This document shows, piece after piece, positions 35,930 to 43,718 of a stretch of 64,000 nucleotides of DNA (position 1 is its first letter; every line of letters starts with the position of its first letter). The DNA comes from Oceanobacillus sp. CFH 90083 (GTDB taxonomy: Bacteria; Bacillota; Bacilli; Bacillales; Amphibacillaceae). Where the stretch lies: contig NZ_VIYG01000001.1 in NCBI RefSeq assembly GCF_009389585.1, forward strand, positions 321,759 through 385,758, read 5' to 3'. The notes beneath the pieces are model-generated. The model searched no databases and was not told where the DNA came from. It worked only from the letters and a program-made list of their open reading frames with translations. Made by a program: the position numbers and the translations under genes.

Positions 35930-36085
35930 CGCAGGATTGCTTTAATTGGGACTGACCGGGGCTAGGGCTGTGATTACTCGCCCCACCGAAGTGCTTTTAC
36001 GATTACTTGTCCCATCGAAAACATTTGCGGTTACTCACCCCATGAAAAGCGTTGCACTTATCCTTAAATTCTCTATACTTAAAGC
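35930..36085 (+). repeat. Stem-loop repeat with three cores
   Basis: Contains AATTGGGACTGACCGGGG, then three consecutive cores: GTGATTACTCGCCCCACCGAA, TACGATTACTTGTCCCATCGAA (each given as the visible stretch) and TGCGGTTACTCACCCCATG. It ends AGCGTTGCACTTATCC and TTAAATTCTCTATAC, as at 4600 and 13430. Fills 35770-36120 together with the ndh leader. Confidence 0.75.
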
Positions 36086-36121
36086 AGCAAAAAATCCTCC
36101 CACTATGGTTTAAAAAGACAT

Positions 36122-36170
36122 AAAAAAACTGCAAATTTGCTAAAGGTAAAGTAAATTCGCAGTTTTTTTA
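36122..36170 (-). terminator. Terminator of the acidic membrane-anchored protein gene
   Basis: AAAAACTGCAAATTTG and AAATTCGCAGTTTTT pair with one mismatch; minus strand runs on with TTTTTTTATG. Confidence 0.8.
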
Positions 36171-36226
36171 GGTTTTTATTGTTTTCATTTTTTATTAAGG
36201 CAGCAAGAGAATGTCTGCTTTATAAT

Positions 36227-37075
36227 TTACTCAGAAAATACAGAAGCAGTATCCATCTTATTCTTTTTAGGTTTTTCACTATCTTCTATTAACTTTTCTT
36301 CTGGATTTCCGTTATCACTTTCTGTATCTTCTGTTTCTTCATTGTCACTTTCTTCCTTATTTTCTTTTCCTTCAGAATCCTTTTCTTCCGGAACCGTATT
36401 TTCATTATCTACGTTCTCATTATCTTCTTTAGGCTCCTGACCCGAAGCCTCTTCATCTTTATTCTCAATTTCTTTCGATGGTTTTGATGGGTTGTTTGGC
36501 TTTTCATCCGGTTTATCTTCCATGTTACTGTCAGATTTGGAATCACGATCTGATTTAGATTCATTAGAACTGGAAGAATGATTATCCCCCTCAGATTTGT
36601 TTTGCTTTTCGGAAGATGCTAATCGTTGCGAACTATTTTTTTCAGTTTCTTCTTCCAAAACCACATCGCTTTCCTTTTCTGTTCCCTGAATCTCTACTTC
36701 CTGATTTGTATAGGTTTCACTTTGTATTTCTGTTTCTTGAGTTACATAGTTTTCCTCTTTTACCTCTGTTTCTTGAATCGGATAATTTTCTTCCTGCGCT
36801 CCCGCTTCATTGTCATCCCGTTGAAGAATATTACGATAATCTATACTGTTCTGCTGATAAATTTGTTCATTATTTGTCAATAACTGATTCTTCCAAGCAG
36901 TAGTAAAAATCTCTACACTTTCGCCAGTTTGTCCATTCCCGCCTTCGCTCACCTGCGGCGTCATCTCCATCAAATATTCTACAGAACGATTTTCATTATA
37001 TATCCCTAAACCAACAATAATAATGCAGCCCGCTAATATAGAAACATTAACCAATAATAGCTTTTTTCTGCGCAT
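36227..37075 (-). CDS. Membrane-anchored acidic low-complexity protein
   Basis: 282 residues from the ATG at 37075 (AAGGAAG upstream); a frame to 37105 is less likely. A basic start (MRRKK) and one membrane helix (about 5-26, LLLVNVSILAGCIIIVGLGI) are followed by an exported region. LAGC looks like a lipobox, but the residues after Cys are hydrophobic, so a plain anchor is more likely. At about 95-130 there are three 12-residue imperfect repeats (EENYPIQETEVK, EENYVTQETEIQ, SETYTNQEVEIQ). The last 140 residues are rich in E, D, S, N and K with little order. No family recognised; the acidity suits an extracellular protein of a salt-tolerant bacterium. Confidence 0.7.
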   Translation of the reverse strand: MRRKKLLLVNVSILAGCIIIVGLGIYNENRSVEYLMEMTPQVSEGGNGQTGESVEIFTTAWKNQLLTNNEQIYQQNSIDYRNILQRDDNEAGAQEENYPIQETEVKEENYVTQETEIQSETYTNQEVEIQGTEKESDVVLEEETEKNSSQRLASSEKQNKSEGDNHSSSSNESKSDRDSKSDSNMEDKPDEKPNNPSKPSKEIENKDEEASGQEPKEDNENVDNENTVPEEKDSEGKENKEESDNEETEDTESDNGNPEEKLIEDSEKPKKNKMDTASVFSE

Positions 37076-37348
37076 ATATCTTCTTCCTTTTTTTAATATA
37101 GTCATGCTACGTTTGTATTTTCACCCTTTTTATTTCAGACCTGTATAATCCAAATAAGGCAAGTTTCTAGTTTACATGAATTTAACGATATTGTCACTAC
37201 CATTGTAATCTTCATCTAAGGTCTTTTCAAATACTTTTTCGTGTTTTTTCCATTCCGTTTCTTTACAGCCTTTACAAAGGTTGATCTGACAGCAATAAAC
37301 TTTCAGACTCTCATTTTAAAAATAATGCTTGATTTTTTTTTCTGGCTC

Positions 37349-37377
37349 TTGTACAGTTAATGTAATTACAATTTAAT
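37349..37377 (+). promoter_or_regulatory. Possible sigma-A promoter of metI
   Basis: TTGTAC, 17 bases, TTTAAT, about 14 bases before the S-box aptamer. Confidence 0.55.
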
Positions 37378-37390
37378 AAATATTGTTAAT

Positions 37391-37490
37391 TCTTATCCAG
37401 AGAGACGGAGGGACTGGCCCAATGATGTCTCAGCAACCAGCCTATTGCAAGGTGCTAATTCCAGAAGGGATTTTCCCTTTAAGATAAGAT
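37391..37490 (+). ncRNA. SAM-I riboswitch (S box) upstream of metI
   Basis: CTTATCCAGAGAGACGGAGG, GACTGGCCC, GATGTCTCAGCAACCAG, AAGGTGCTAATTCC and AAGATAAG occur in the conserved order. The P1 helix pairs CTTATC with GATAAG. High SAM should cause termination. Confidence 0.97.
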
Positions 37491-37510
37491 ATGTATCATT
37501 TCGATAGCAT

Positions 37511-37546
37511 ACCCTTCTTATCTCTGGAATAAGAAGGGTTTTATTT
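37511..37546 (+). terminator. Terminator of the SAM riboswitch
   Basis: ACCCTTCTTAT and ATAAGAAGGGT are perfect arms with loop CTCTGGA, then TTTTATTTATTTT. CTTATCTCTGG inside can pair with the P1 region to form the antiterminator. Confidence 0.9.
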
Positions 37547-37629
37547 ATTTTACATTGAAAACATAAGAAAAACTGCAAAGCCATAAAAAAGAGGGAATTC
37601 AGGTTTTTCTAATGAGGAGCTGAAGGAAA

Positions 37630-38736
37630 ATGAGTAAATTAGAAACAGCATTAGTACAATTAGGAAACAAAACAGATGAACGGACTGGGGCAATAAACAC
37701 TCCTATTTACCTGTCCACAGCTTATCAGCATCAGGAAATTGGGCATTCCACAGGTTATGATTATACCCGTACCAAAAACCCGACCAGATCTGTATTAGAA
37801 GAGGGATTCGCAAAATTAGAAGAGGGAGATGCTGCTTTCGCCTGCAGTTCGGGCATGGCTGCTATTCAATTAATTCTTTCTTCTTTATTTCGTCTGGGCG
37901 ATCACCTTATTGCGACAAAGGATATTTATGGAGGAACCTTCCGTATTTTTGATCATTTTGAAAAAGCATACAATATTTCTGTCACCTATGATGATTGTCA
38001 AGATGTTGCGCAAACAGAGCGATGTATTAACGAAAATACGAAAGCCATCTTCTTGGAAACACCGACGAATCCATTACTGCAGGAGGTAGATATTCAAAAA
38101 TATGCTAACCTGGCTAAAAGGCATAACCTGCTGCTAATTGTTGATAATACATTTTTAACACCTTACTTACAGCAGCCTATTACGCTTGGCGCAGATATCG
38201 TAGTGCATAGTGCAACAAAATATATAGGTGGTCATAATGACATTTTGGCTGGCCTTGTTGTTACCAAAACGCCAGCTTTATCAGAAAGATTATTTGAAAT
38301 GCACAATGCTTCCGGGGCTACATTATCTCCGTCAGACAGCTGGCTGCTTATCCGCGGATTAAAAACACTTGCTCTCCGTATGCAGCGCCATGAAGAAAAT
38401 GCACAGCAGCTGGCTGCTTATCTGCAAGAACACCCAGCCATTCGCCAAGTTTATTATCCTAATAAAGGCGGTATGATTTCATTTTGTTTAAAGGATGCCA
38501 ATCAGGTAAAATCATTTTTAGCTAATTTAAACTTAATTGTATTTGCAGAAAGCTTAGGCGGTGTAGAAAGTTTTATCACCTACCCTACAACACAAACACA
38601 TGCAGACATGCCCAAAGAGGAAAGAATCAGCCGGGGAATTGGTGATGACCTTCTTCGTTTCTCTGTAGGAGTGGAGGATGCGGATGATTTAAAAGCGGAT
38701 ATCGAGCAGGCTTTGCAAGTTGTCAGCAAAGTATAA
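37630..38736 (+). CDS. metI: Cystathionine gamma-synthase / O-acetylhomoserine thiolyase MetI
   Basis: 368 residues, PLP enzyme of the Cys/Met family. The PLP lysine is K197 in HSATKYIGGH; YDYTRTKNPTR (44-54) binds PLP phosphate in the partner subunit. The family's usual loop between VYYP and GGM is absent (VYYPNKGGMISF), which is the signature of MetI rather than MetB. It joins an activated homoserine to cysteine or sulfide in methionine synthesis. Ribosome binding site GAAGGA. Controlled by the S box. In B. subtilis metC follows; here a terminator follows at once, so metC must be elsewhere or absent. Confidence 0.93.
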   Translation: MSKLETALVQLGNKTDERTGAINTPIYLSTAYQHQEIGHSTGYDYTRTKNPTRSVLEEGFAKLEEGDAAFACSSGMAAIQLILSSLFRLGDHLIATKDIYGGTFRIFDHFEKAYNISVTYDDCQDVAQTERCINENTKAIFLETPTNPLLQEVDIQKYANLAKRHNLLLIVDNTFLTPYLQQPITLGADIVVHSATKYIGGHNDILAGLVVTKTPALSERLFEMHNASGATLSPSDSWLLIRGLKTLALRMQRHEENAQQLAAYLQEHPAIRQVYYPNKGGMISFCLKDANQVKSFLANLNLIVFAESLGGVESFITYPTTQTHADMPKEERISRGIGDDLLRFSVGVEDADDLKADIEQALQVVSKV

Positions 38737-38769
38737 TATCAATGTATCGTTTCTGTGTGGTAAACAGTA

Positions 38770-38807
38770 AAAAAACGAGGCAGCTTATAATAAAAGCAGC
38801 CTCGTTT
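38770..38807 (+). terminator. Terminator of metI
   Basis: AAAACGAGGC and GCCTCGTTTT with inner AGCTT/AAGC pairing. Confidence 0.85.
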
Positions 38808-38925
38808 TAGTAAAGGTGAAAAATATTTTTCCGTTTTGCGTATTTTTTGGTATTGTTCAGCATATTAAAAAATCCGTTTTTATTGCCAATACCAATATTT
38901 AAGGTTTAATTAAGGTTAATCTAAA

Positions 38926-39333
38926 TTACCCTTTCATTAAGCCTAAATCTACTTTCCATTGTAACCATTGCAACTGTCTCGTTTTTCGGGGTAAAAATTG
39001 ACGAATATCTTCCTCATGATAACCAACCTGGAATCTTTTTTCATCAACTAAAATTGGACTTTTTAGCAATCTCGGATACTTGTGAATCAATCTCAGTAGC
39101 GTTTGCAGCGATAGCTCCTCTACATTCAAATTAAGCTCCTTAAAAATTTTAGAGCGGGTTGATAAAATTTCATCTGTACCTTCTACTGTCATTTGTAAAA
39201 TATTTTTTAATTCGTCAATAGTCAATGGTTGATGTAAAATATTTCTTTCCTTATAAGCAATTCCATTTTTGCGAAACCATTGTCTCGCTTTTCTTGTAGA
39301 TGAGCAAGATACTCCGTAAATATGCACTGTCAT
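38926..39333 (-). CDS. Spx/MgsR-family (ArsC-like) regulator with CxxT motif
   Basis: 135 residues from the ATG at 39333, which has AGGAG 7-8 bases upstream; the ATG two codons earlier is too close to it. Spx proteins bind the alpha subunit C-terminal domain of RNA polymerase. The fold is intact (PLTIDELKNIL, STRSKIFKELN, PRLLKSPILVDEKRFQVGY). At the redox switch, where Spx has C10-x-x-C13, this protein has C10-S-S-T13, so it cannot form the intramolecular disulfide. It could be a redox-independent Spx paralogue. Monocistronic. Confidence 0.88.
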   Translation of the reverse strand: MTVHIYGVSCSSTRKARQWFRKNGIAYKERNILHQPLTIDELKNILQMTVEGTDEILSTRSKIFKELNLNVEELSLQTLLRLIHKYPRLLKSPILVDEKRFQVGYHEEDIRQFLPRKTRQLQWLQWKVDLGLMKG

Positions 39334-39552
39334 ATTCATTCTCCTTAATTGTTTGACATATTCATTACAAGAATCAAAGTGATATTGATTGAAATGAAAG
39401 CTGTTTTTTCTGCTTTTTCATTCCATTATTTTATCTTAGTTTCACTTTAGCATGGAAATGTGGTAAAACTATGGTAAGGTCATGAAAAAAACATGAAATG
39501 AAGCTTAATTTAAAGAGAGATACCGATTTATTATTGACGCTGTAAAGTGGCG

Positions 39553-39592
39553 GGGATATATGGAGATACTCCCATTGAATGAAGTTTCACTT
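39553..39592 (-). repeat. Fragment of the composite repeat (5' module)
   Basis: On the minus strand GATAAAGTGAAACTTCATTC followed by AATGGGAGTATCTCC, matching the 5' module near 41875. It includes the last bases of the carboxypeptidase gene. Confidence 0.55.
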
Positions 39593-40942
39593 TATCTCAG
39601 CCAATATTGCAACCAGTTCATCCTCTAACGCTTTTCCTTTATCTGAATCTAATAAATGATTAAATAAGATGGAAAAAATAAGCCGTTCTCCATTTAGAGC
39701 TGTTACATATCCGGAAAGTGTGCTGACTCCCTCAATTGTACCTGTTTTTGCCTGAACCTCTAATCCTTTCATGCGATCACGTAATGTTCCGCCGACCATT
39801 TTATCCGATTCCCCAGATATTGGTAAACTGGACAAAAATGCAGGGAACCATTTTTCCTGCTGAATATTAAACAGTAAACGTGTCAGTTCTTCAGCGGGGA
39901 TGAGGTTAGCTGCTGAAATTCCTGAACCATCCTTTAACTGGATGGTATCTAAATTCATATGATAGGATGCTAAATTTTCTTTTACAGCTGTTATTCCAGA
40001 TTCCCATGAGCCGTCACCGAATGTAACACGCCCTAATTCTTTTGTGAGCATCTCACCTATCCCGTTATTGCTCAGCTTCATAAATGGAATAATGATTTTT
40101 GATAATGGTAACGACTGCTGCCGGTAAATGCATTTTGCAGCCGTCTTTGCTTTTCCCCTTTTTATTTGTCCCTCTAAAACAATGCCAACATGGTTTAATG
40201 CTTGATTCATGGTTTTTGCGATATAATTTTCAATTCCTTTGATAGCCATATATACTTCTTGCTGCTCTGCTCTGACTCCAATTTTTCCAGAGATAACAAA
40301 GTGATTCCCAGCATCATTCCGCTGTACAATCAACTCTTCTTCATCTGCTACTTCCGTTGTTAATGCCTCATTTGTTATTGTGATTCCTTCGCTGTGTGGC
40401 AGGATATCTATACTTGGAGCAGCGCCCAATTTTCCCGGAGTGATCATAAATTTAATTGCATTCGTATCATAGTCTGCATCTGGAGCCAGCGTTAAAGCTG
40501 ACACTTCTGCTCCATATGCATATTGCTGATCCACCCAGATCAGATCTTGAGACCAGCGGACATCATCATACCAGCTGTCATCAAGTATAAAGTCTCCCAA
40601 GATTCGTTTTATCCCATTTTCTTTTAGAGAAGCTGCAAATTGGATATAATCGTTTACTTGTAAGGTCGGATCTCCTTTGCCAACCAAATATACATTCCCA
40701 CGGCTCTGTTCATTGATTATTTCTCCATCTATGTAAACTTCCGTTTGAAAGGTGTAATCAGGTCCTAATTTCCTTAATGCTGCAACAGCTGTCAGTATTT
40801 TTAAATTGGAGGCTGGCTGAAGACGTGTTGATGCAAGATAATCATACAGACTCTCTCCGCTTTTACCAGAGCGGATGCTCAGTCCAAGGATGCTTCCGTC
40901 GTTTTTGCAGATGTTCATCAAAAAATCATTTAGTTTCTCCAT
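39587..40942 (-). CDS. PBP4-type D-Ala-D-Ala carboxypeptidase (S13) without signal peptide
   Basis: 451 residues from the ATG at 40942, which has GAGGTG 6 bases upstream; the frame extends 7 codons further (40963) without a ribosome binding site. The three serine penicillin-binding motifs are intact: S45-N-L-K48, S291-N-N293 and K399-T-G401 (AKTGTIEG). The class C insertion domain between the first two is present. S13 enzymes trim peptidoglycan and are normally exported, yet neither start gives a signal peptide or membrane helix. It may be cytoplasmic, exported another way, or act on another substrate. Confidence 0.9.
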   Translation of the reverse strand: MEKLNDFLMNICKNDGSILGLSIRSGKSGESLYDYLASTRLQPASNLKILTAVAALRKLGPDYTFQTEVYIDGEIINEQSRGNVYLVGKGDPTLQVNDYIQFAASLKENGIKRILGDFILDDSWYDDVRWSQDLIWVDQQYAYGAEVSALTLAPDADYDTNAIKFMITPGKLGAAPSIDILPHSEGITITNEALTTEVADEEELIVQRNDAGNHFVISGKIGVRAEQQEVYMAIKGIENYIAKTMNQALNHVGIVLEGQIKRGKAKTAAKCIYRQQSLPLSKIIIPFMKLSNNGIGEMLTKELGRVTFGDGSWESGITAVKENLASYHMNLDTIQLKDGSGISAANLIPAEELTRLLFNIQQEKWFPAFLSSLPISGESDKMVGGTLRDRMKGLEVQAKTGTIEGVSTLSGYVTALNGERLIFSILFNHLLDSDKGKALEDELVAILAEIK

Positions 40943-41077
40943 CCATTTCACCTCAGCTGACATATTTTGTACTTGTTGTTTAATTCGATATCCTCAGGTG
41001 AAAATCCTTTTTTCTAGACAAATACCCGCTCAAACAAAAAAACAGATCATATATTAAACATATAGGAGGTGTAGAAA

Positions 41078-41173
41078 ATGAGTAAATACAATGAATTTGG
41101 TGGAGGTTTTGCTTTACTGGTAGTCCTGTTCATATTACTAATTATTGTAGGCACTTCTTATTGGGGATTCTAA
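41078..41173 (+). CDS. YjcZ family small sporulation protein
   Basis: 31 residues: MSKYNEFGGGFALLVVLF then a hydrophobic helix ILLIIVGTSYWGF. The glycine-rich lead and single membrane helix are typical of YjcZ-type peptides found many times in Bacillaceae genomes and made during sporulation. AGGAGGTG is 7 bases before the ATG. It has its own terminator at 41268-41302. Role unknown, probably spore membrane or coat. Confidence 0.88.
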   Translation: MSKYNEFGGGFALLVVLFILLIIVGTSYWGF

Positions 41174-41267
41174 CGATACCATGGTAGACAAATCCTTTCC
41201 TCCTCTTCCCTATAATTAACTAGCTTTTTACGTACGATTAGCTAAGAAAACAGATCGTGGTGATAGC

Positions 41268-41309
41268 GCTTGTAAAGATATTGCATTAACCTCTTTACAA
41301 GCATTTTTT
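41268..41309 (+). terminator. Terminator of the yjcZ-like gene
   Basis: GCTTGTAAAGA and TCTTTACAAGC are perfect arms, then ATTTTTTATG. Confidence 0.85.
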
Positions 41310-41324
41310 ATGTTTATTTTTTCC

Positions 41325-41375
41325 TTAGGGACTGAAGTTACTCGTTCCGCCAAAAACATTCGCATTTTAAATTAA
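41325..41375 (+). repeat. Fragment of the stem-loop repeat
   Basis: AGGGACTGAAGTTACTCGTT followed by CCGCCAAAAACATTCGC: one worn core with its right flank. Confidence 0.5.
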
Positions 41376-41383
41376 AAACAAGG

Positions 41384-41412
41384 CGCCTGATGTAGCATAA
41401 TGCGCCTTGTCC
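41384..41412 (-). terminator. Terminator of tatA
   Basis: ACAAGGCGC and GCGCCTTGT flank an 11-base loop; the minus strand continues TTTTTAATTT. Confidence 0.85.
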
Positions 41413-41415
41413 CAC

Positions 41416-41631
41416 TTATTTTGATGAATCATTTTCAGATTCATCCTTATGTTCTTTTATCTCACTCTTTTTGTCTTCCTCAGACATGATATTATTTGCT
41501 GAATTCTTGAATTCCCGTAAGGTTTGTCCGGCAGCTTTCCCGATTTCCGGCAGTTTTTTAGGGCCAAAAATAATTAAGGCAAGTACAACAATCAATATCA
41601 AACCTGGCACACCTATGTTTGCGAAATTCAT
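41416..41631 (-). CDS. tatA: Twin-arginine translocase subunit TatA
   Basis: 71 residues. One N-terminal membrane helix (about 5-22), the [21 protein letters not shown] hinge and amphipathic helix (read at about 22-42, in two parts [10 protein letters not shown] and [11 protein letters not shown]), then an acidic C-tail. TatA oligomers form the path for folded proteins with TatC. AGGTG box upstream. No tatC neighbour in the window. It is alone and ends in its own terminator. Confidence 0.93.
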   Translation of the reverse strand: MNFANIGVPGLILIVVLALIIFGPKKLPEIGKAAGQTLREFKNSANNIMSEEDKKSEIKEHKDESENDSSK

Positions 41632-41639
41632 AGAACAAC

Positions 41640-41875
41640 ACCTCCAGTCTCATTTTATCGCAGTAACTGGCTGTAGGACTCCCACTTCAAGAATCGAGGG
41701 AGAATAAAATTCTAAATGGAAGTCAGCCAATCATGGTCCGATTGGTTCGAGGGCCTTCAGGTCATGCCCTTGTGGTACTAACAGCGGTTTGGGTGGGACG
41801 ATTAATCGCAGTCCCATTCCCATTCAGTGGGGATGAAAAGCCCCCCTCACTGAATGAAGTTTCACTTTAATTATA
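41640..41875 (-). repeat. Composite intergenic repeat, full length (minus orientation)
   Basis: Read on the minus strand from 41875: AAAGTGAAACTTCATTCAGTG, CCCCACTGAATGGGA, core GGGAC - TGCGATTAATC - GTCCC (41824-41797), about 100 bases of variable middle, then GTGGGAGTCCTACAGCCAG and TTACTGCGATAAAA at 41640. It occupies almost the whole gap between tatA and the M20 peptidase gene. Confidence 0.75.
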
Positions 41876-41931
41876 AATCATTTCTTTTCATTTTTTAATG
41901 GCAAAATCTATAAACTTATGACAATTTGGCT

Positions 41932-43539
41932 TCATTTTTGTGAAATTTGCAAAATAAGCTTACGTATTAAATATGGGAATTGCTCAAAAGCATTTGCAAT
42001 GTGCAGCCTTTCTGTCCGTTTATGCGCATCACGGCCAAACGGACCCACATTCAAAACAGGTGCATTCAGGTCACGCATAAGTGTAAATGGCAGCTCATAC
42101 GAGTCACCCCAAACTGGCGTATTTTCCTCATAAGCATGCAGATCCTTACCGTTGCCTTGATAGTTAACATAGCTTAAATCACAAATACCATTTAAAAAAT
42201 GGCTTCGTTTTATTTCCAATTGAAATTGTTTTTTCGCCTCTTTTTCAACGAAGTCCACACAAAATTCTATCAAGTCATCACCGCTGGAATTAACAGCCGG
42301 GTAATAAGGTGGTGCAAATAAAATTACAATGGCTGGAGCGAGCTCCTGGCAGTGAATCATTAAACTGTCTGTAATCCGCAGCGATTTTTCCCTGTCATCA
42401 TAGGTATCATGATAATGAATATCTTTTTTTAATTCATCAATGAATTCCTTGCCCAATTTGCTCTCTGCATACTCCAATAAATCTTTATAAGGAATCACTT
42501 TTACATGACCGATTGGCTGGACCTGATTATCCTGACAAATCTGTTTATACTTCTCATTACATTGTGCAGCAGATTGCTTCGCTACAAGTTCAAATAATGC
42601 GAATGCTTCTTCCGCAGTCCTTTCCAAAAGAAAAATATTATATAAAGCAGATGAACGATATGGCGTTTGTGTAGAATAACGCAAACGTAAATCTGTTTGC
42701 TGCAGCGTTACCGGCAGCGGGGCAGTTTCCCCAAGCACCGTTTCCTGAAAGATGGGATTCCATTCCATCTCCCTTGTTAAAAAGGAAGCTATAAATGGAG
42801 ACGTCATTCCACTTAAAGGCTCGCCTGCATGCGTTTCCTTTCCGTAGAATAAAGCTCCTGCCAACACCTTTCCAATTGTCCCGCTGTAAATATAATGTGT
42901 GTTGTCTTGGGGATCATGCCGGAATGTCGGCTCGCTATTTAAAAACAACGTATATGTTAAATCATGCTGCTTTTGTAAATCTGTAAGTACAGGTATTGCA
43001 TAGCGCATTCCCGCCGAATTCACCTCTTCATCAGGAACAGTTAGTAAAAGCAGATTAATAGGCCACCCCTCTATACTGGCCTGTTCCATCAAACTCATAT
43101 GCATAACCAGCCCCATCTTCATGTCCATTGTCCCGCGTCCAAATAAAAAGTCTCCCGATTCAATATCTGCACGAATATCTCTGGAAAATGTGTCCTTCTG
43201 CTCCAGATATATTTTTGTAAGCTCCTCCGGCTGTGTTGCCAGCGGCTCCAATGAACCATATTCTTCTGTATTCACCGTGTCAAAATGGCTAATCAGACAA
43301 ATGGTCTGTGTAGCATCAGGATGCTTATATAAAGCAGTTAAAAGCTTCCGGCGCTGATCCGCCTCATGTAATTTTAAGTAAGCAGGATGCTCATGAAAAT
43401 AATCTAAATCCTGAAGCTTTGCATATAATTTTCTGGGAAATTGTTTCTCTCCTTCCGAAAGGCTGATGCTCTTCCAGCTGACAAGCTCATTTAAAAGCTG
43501 ACGTAATTCATCAGTACTGTTCCATTGAAATGTACACAT
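41932..43539 (-). CDS. M20 family metallopeptidase, RocB-like
   Basis: 535 residues, near the length of B. subtilis RocB (arginine utilisation protein). Dizinc site residues are in ISHFDTV (H88 and D90 region), GRGTMDMKMG and TVPDEEVNS, and the last ligand is in a C-terminal DAHKRTERLH motif. The family splits amide or peptide bonds, and RocB itself has no firmly known reaction. No roc genes adjoin, although proline catabolism genes lie 10 kb away. AGGCGGGGG box upstream. Monocistronic. Confidence 0.85.
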   Translation of the reverse strand: MCTFQWNSTDELRQLLNELVSWKSISLSEGEKQFPRKLYAKLQDLDYFHEHPAYLKLHEADQRRKLLTALYKHPDATQTICLISHFDTVNTEEYGSLEPLATQPEELTKIYLEQKDTFSRDIRADIESGDFLFGRGTMDMKMGLVMHMSLMEQASIEGWPINLLLLTVPDEEVNSAGMRYAIPVLTDLQKQHDLTYTLFLNSEPTFRHDPQDNTHYIYSGTIGKVLAGALFYGKETHAGEPLSGMTSPFIASFLTREMEWNPIFQETVLGETAPLPVTLQQTDLRLRYSTQTPYRSSALYNIFLLERTAEEAFALFELVAKQSAAQCNEKYKQICQDNQVQPIGHVKVIPYKDLLEYAESKLGKEFIDELKKDIHYHDTYDDREKSLRITDSLMIHCQELAPAIVILFAPPYYPAVNSSGDDLIEFCVDFVEKEAKKQFQLEIKRSHFLNGICDLSYVNYQGNGKDLHAYEENTPVWGDSYELPFTLMRDLNAPVLNVGPFGRDAHKRTERLHIANAFEQFPYLIRKLILQISQK

Positions 43540-43628
43540 AAAAACCCCCGCCTTTCTACCATCATTCTCTTCTATTATATCAGCAATTGAATACGTTTAC
43601 AGTATTTACAGATATTCTATAATTAAAA

Positions 43629-43670
43629 AATTTATATCCTAAAGTAAGATAATAGTTTAGGATATAAATT
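43629..43670. promoter_or_regulatory. Palindromic operator upstream of htpX
   Basis: AATTTATATCCTAAA and TTTAGGATATAAATT are perfect 15-bp arms with a 12-base spacer, ending at the -35 box. B. subtilis htpX is repressed by YkrK and Rok; the match to their sites is unknown to me. Confidence 0.75.
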
Positions 43671-43697
43671 GAAATATGATATGATTTAAAGTATAGA
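43669..43697 (+). promoter_or_regulatory. Sigma-A promoter of htpX
   Basis: TTGAAA, 17 bases, TATAGA, 22 bases before the start codon. The -35 box overlaps the palindrome. Confidence 0.7.
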
Positions 43698-43718
43698 AAA
43701 TTCATCAGGAGGTTATTT

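Noticed and set aside
13345-36085. Tandem copies of the stem-loop core considered as a CRISPR array
   Set aside because: Only two or three worn copies occur together, spacing is about 25-30 bases without distinct spacers, and no cas genes are present.
37393-37584. 63-codon minus-strand frame
   Set aside because: Antisense to the SAM riboswitch and its terminator, no ribosome binding site.
41040-41077. CATATATTA before the yjcZ-like gene as a sigma-K -10 box
   Set aside because: No acceptable -35 element at the right distance, so I did not list a promoter.
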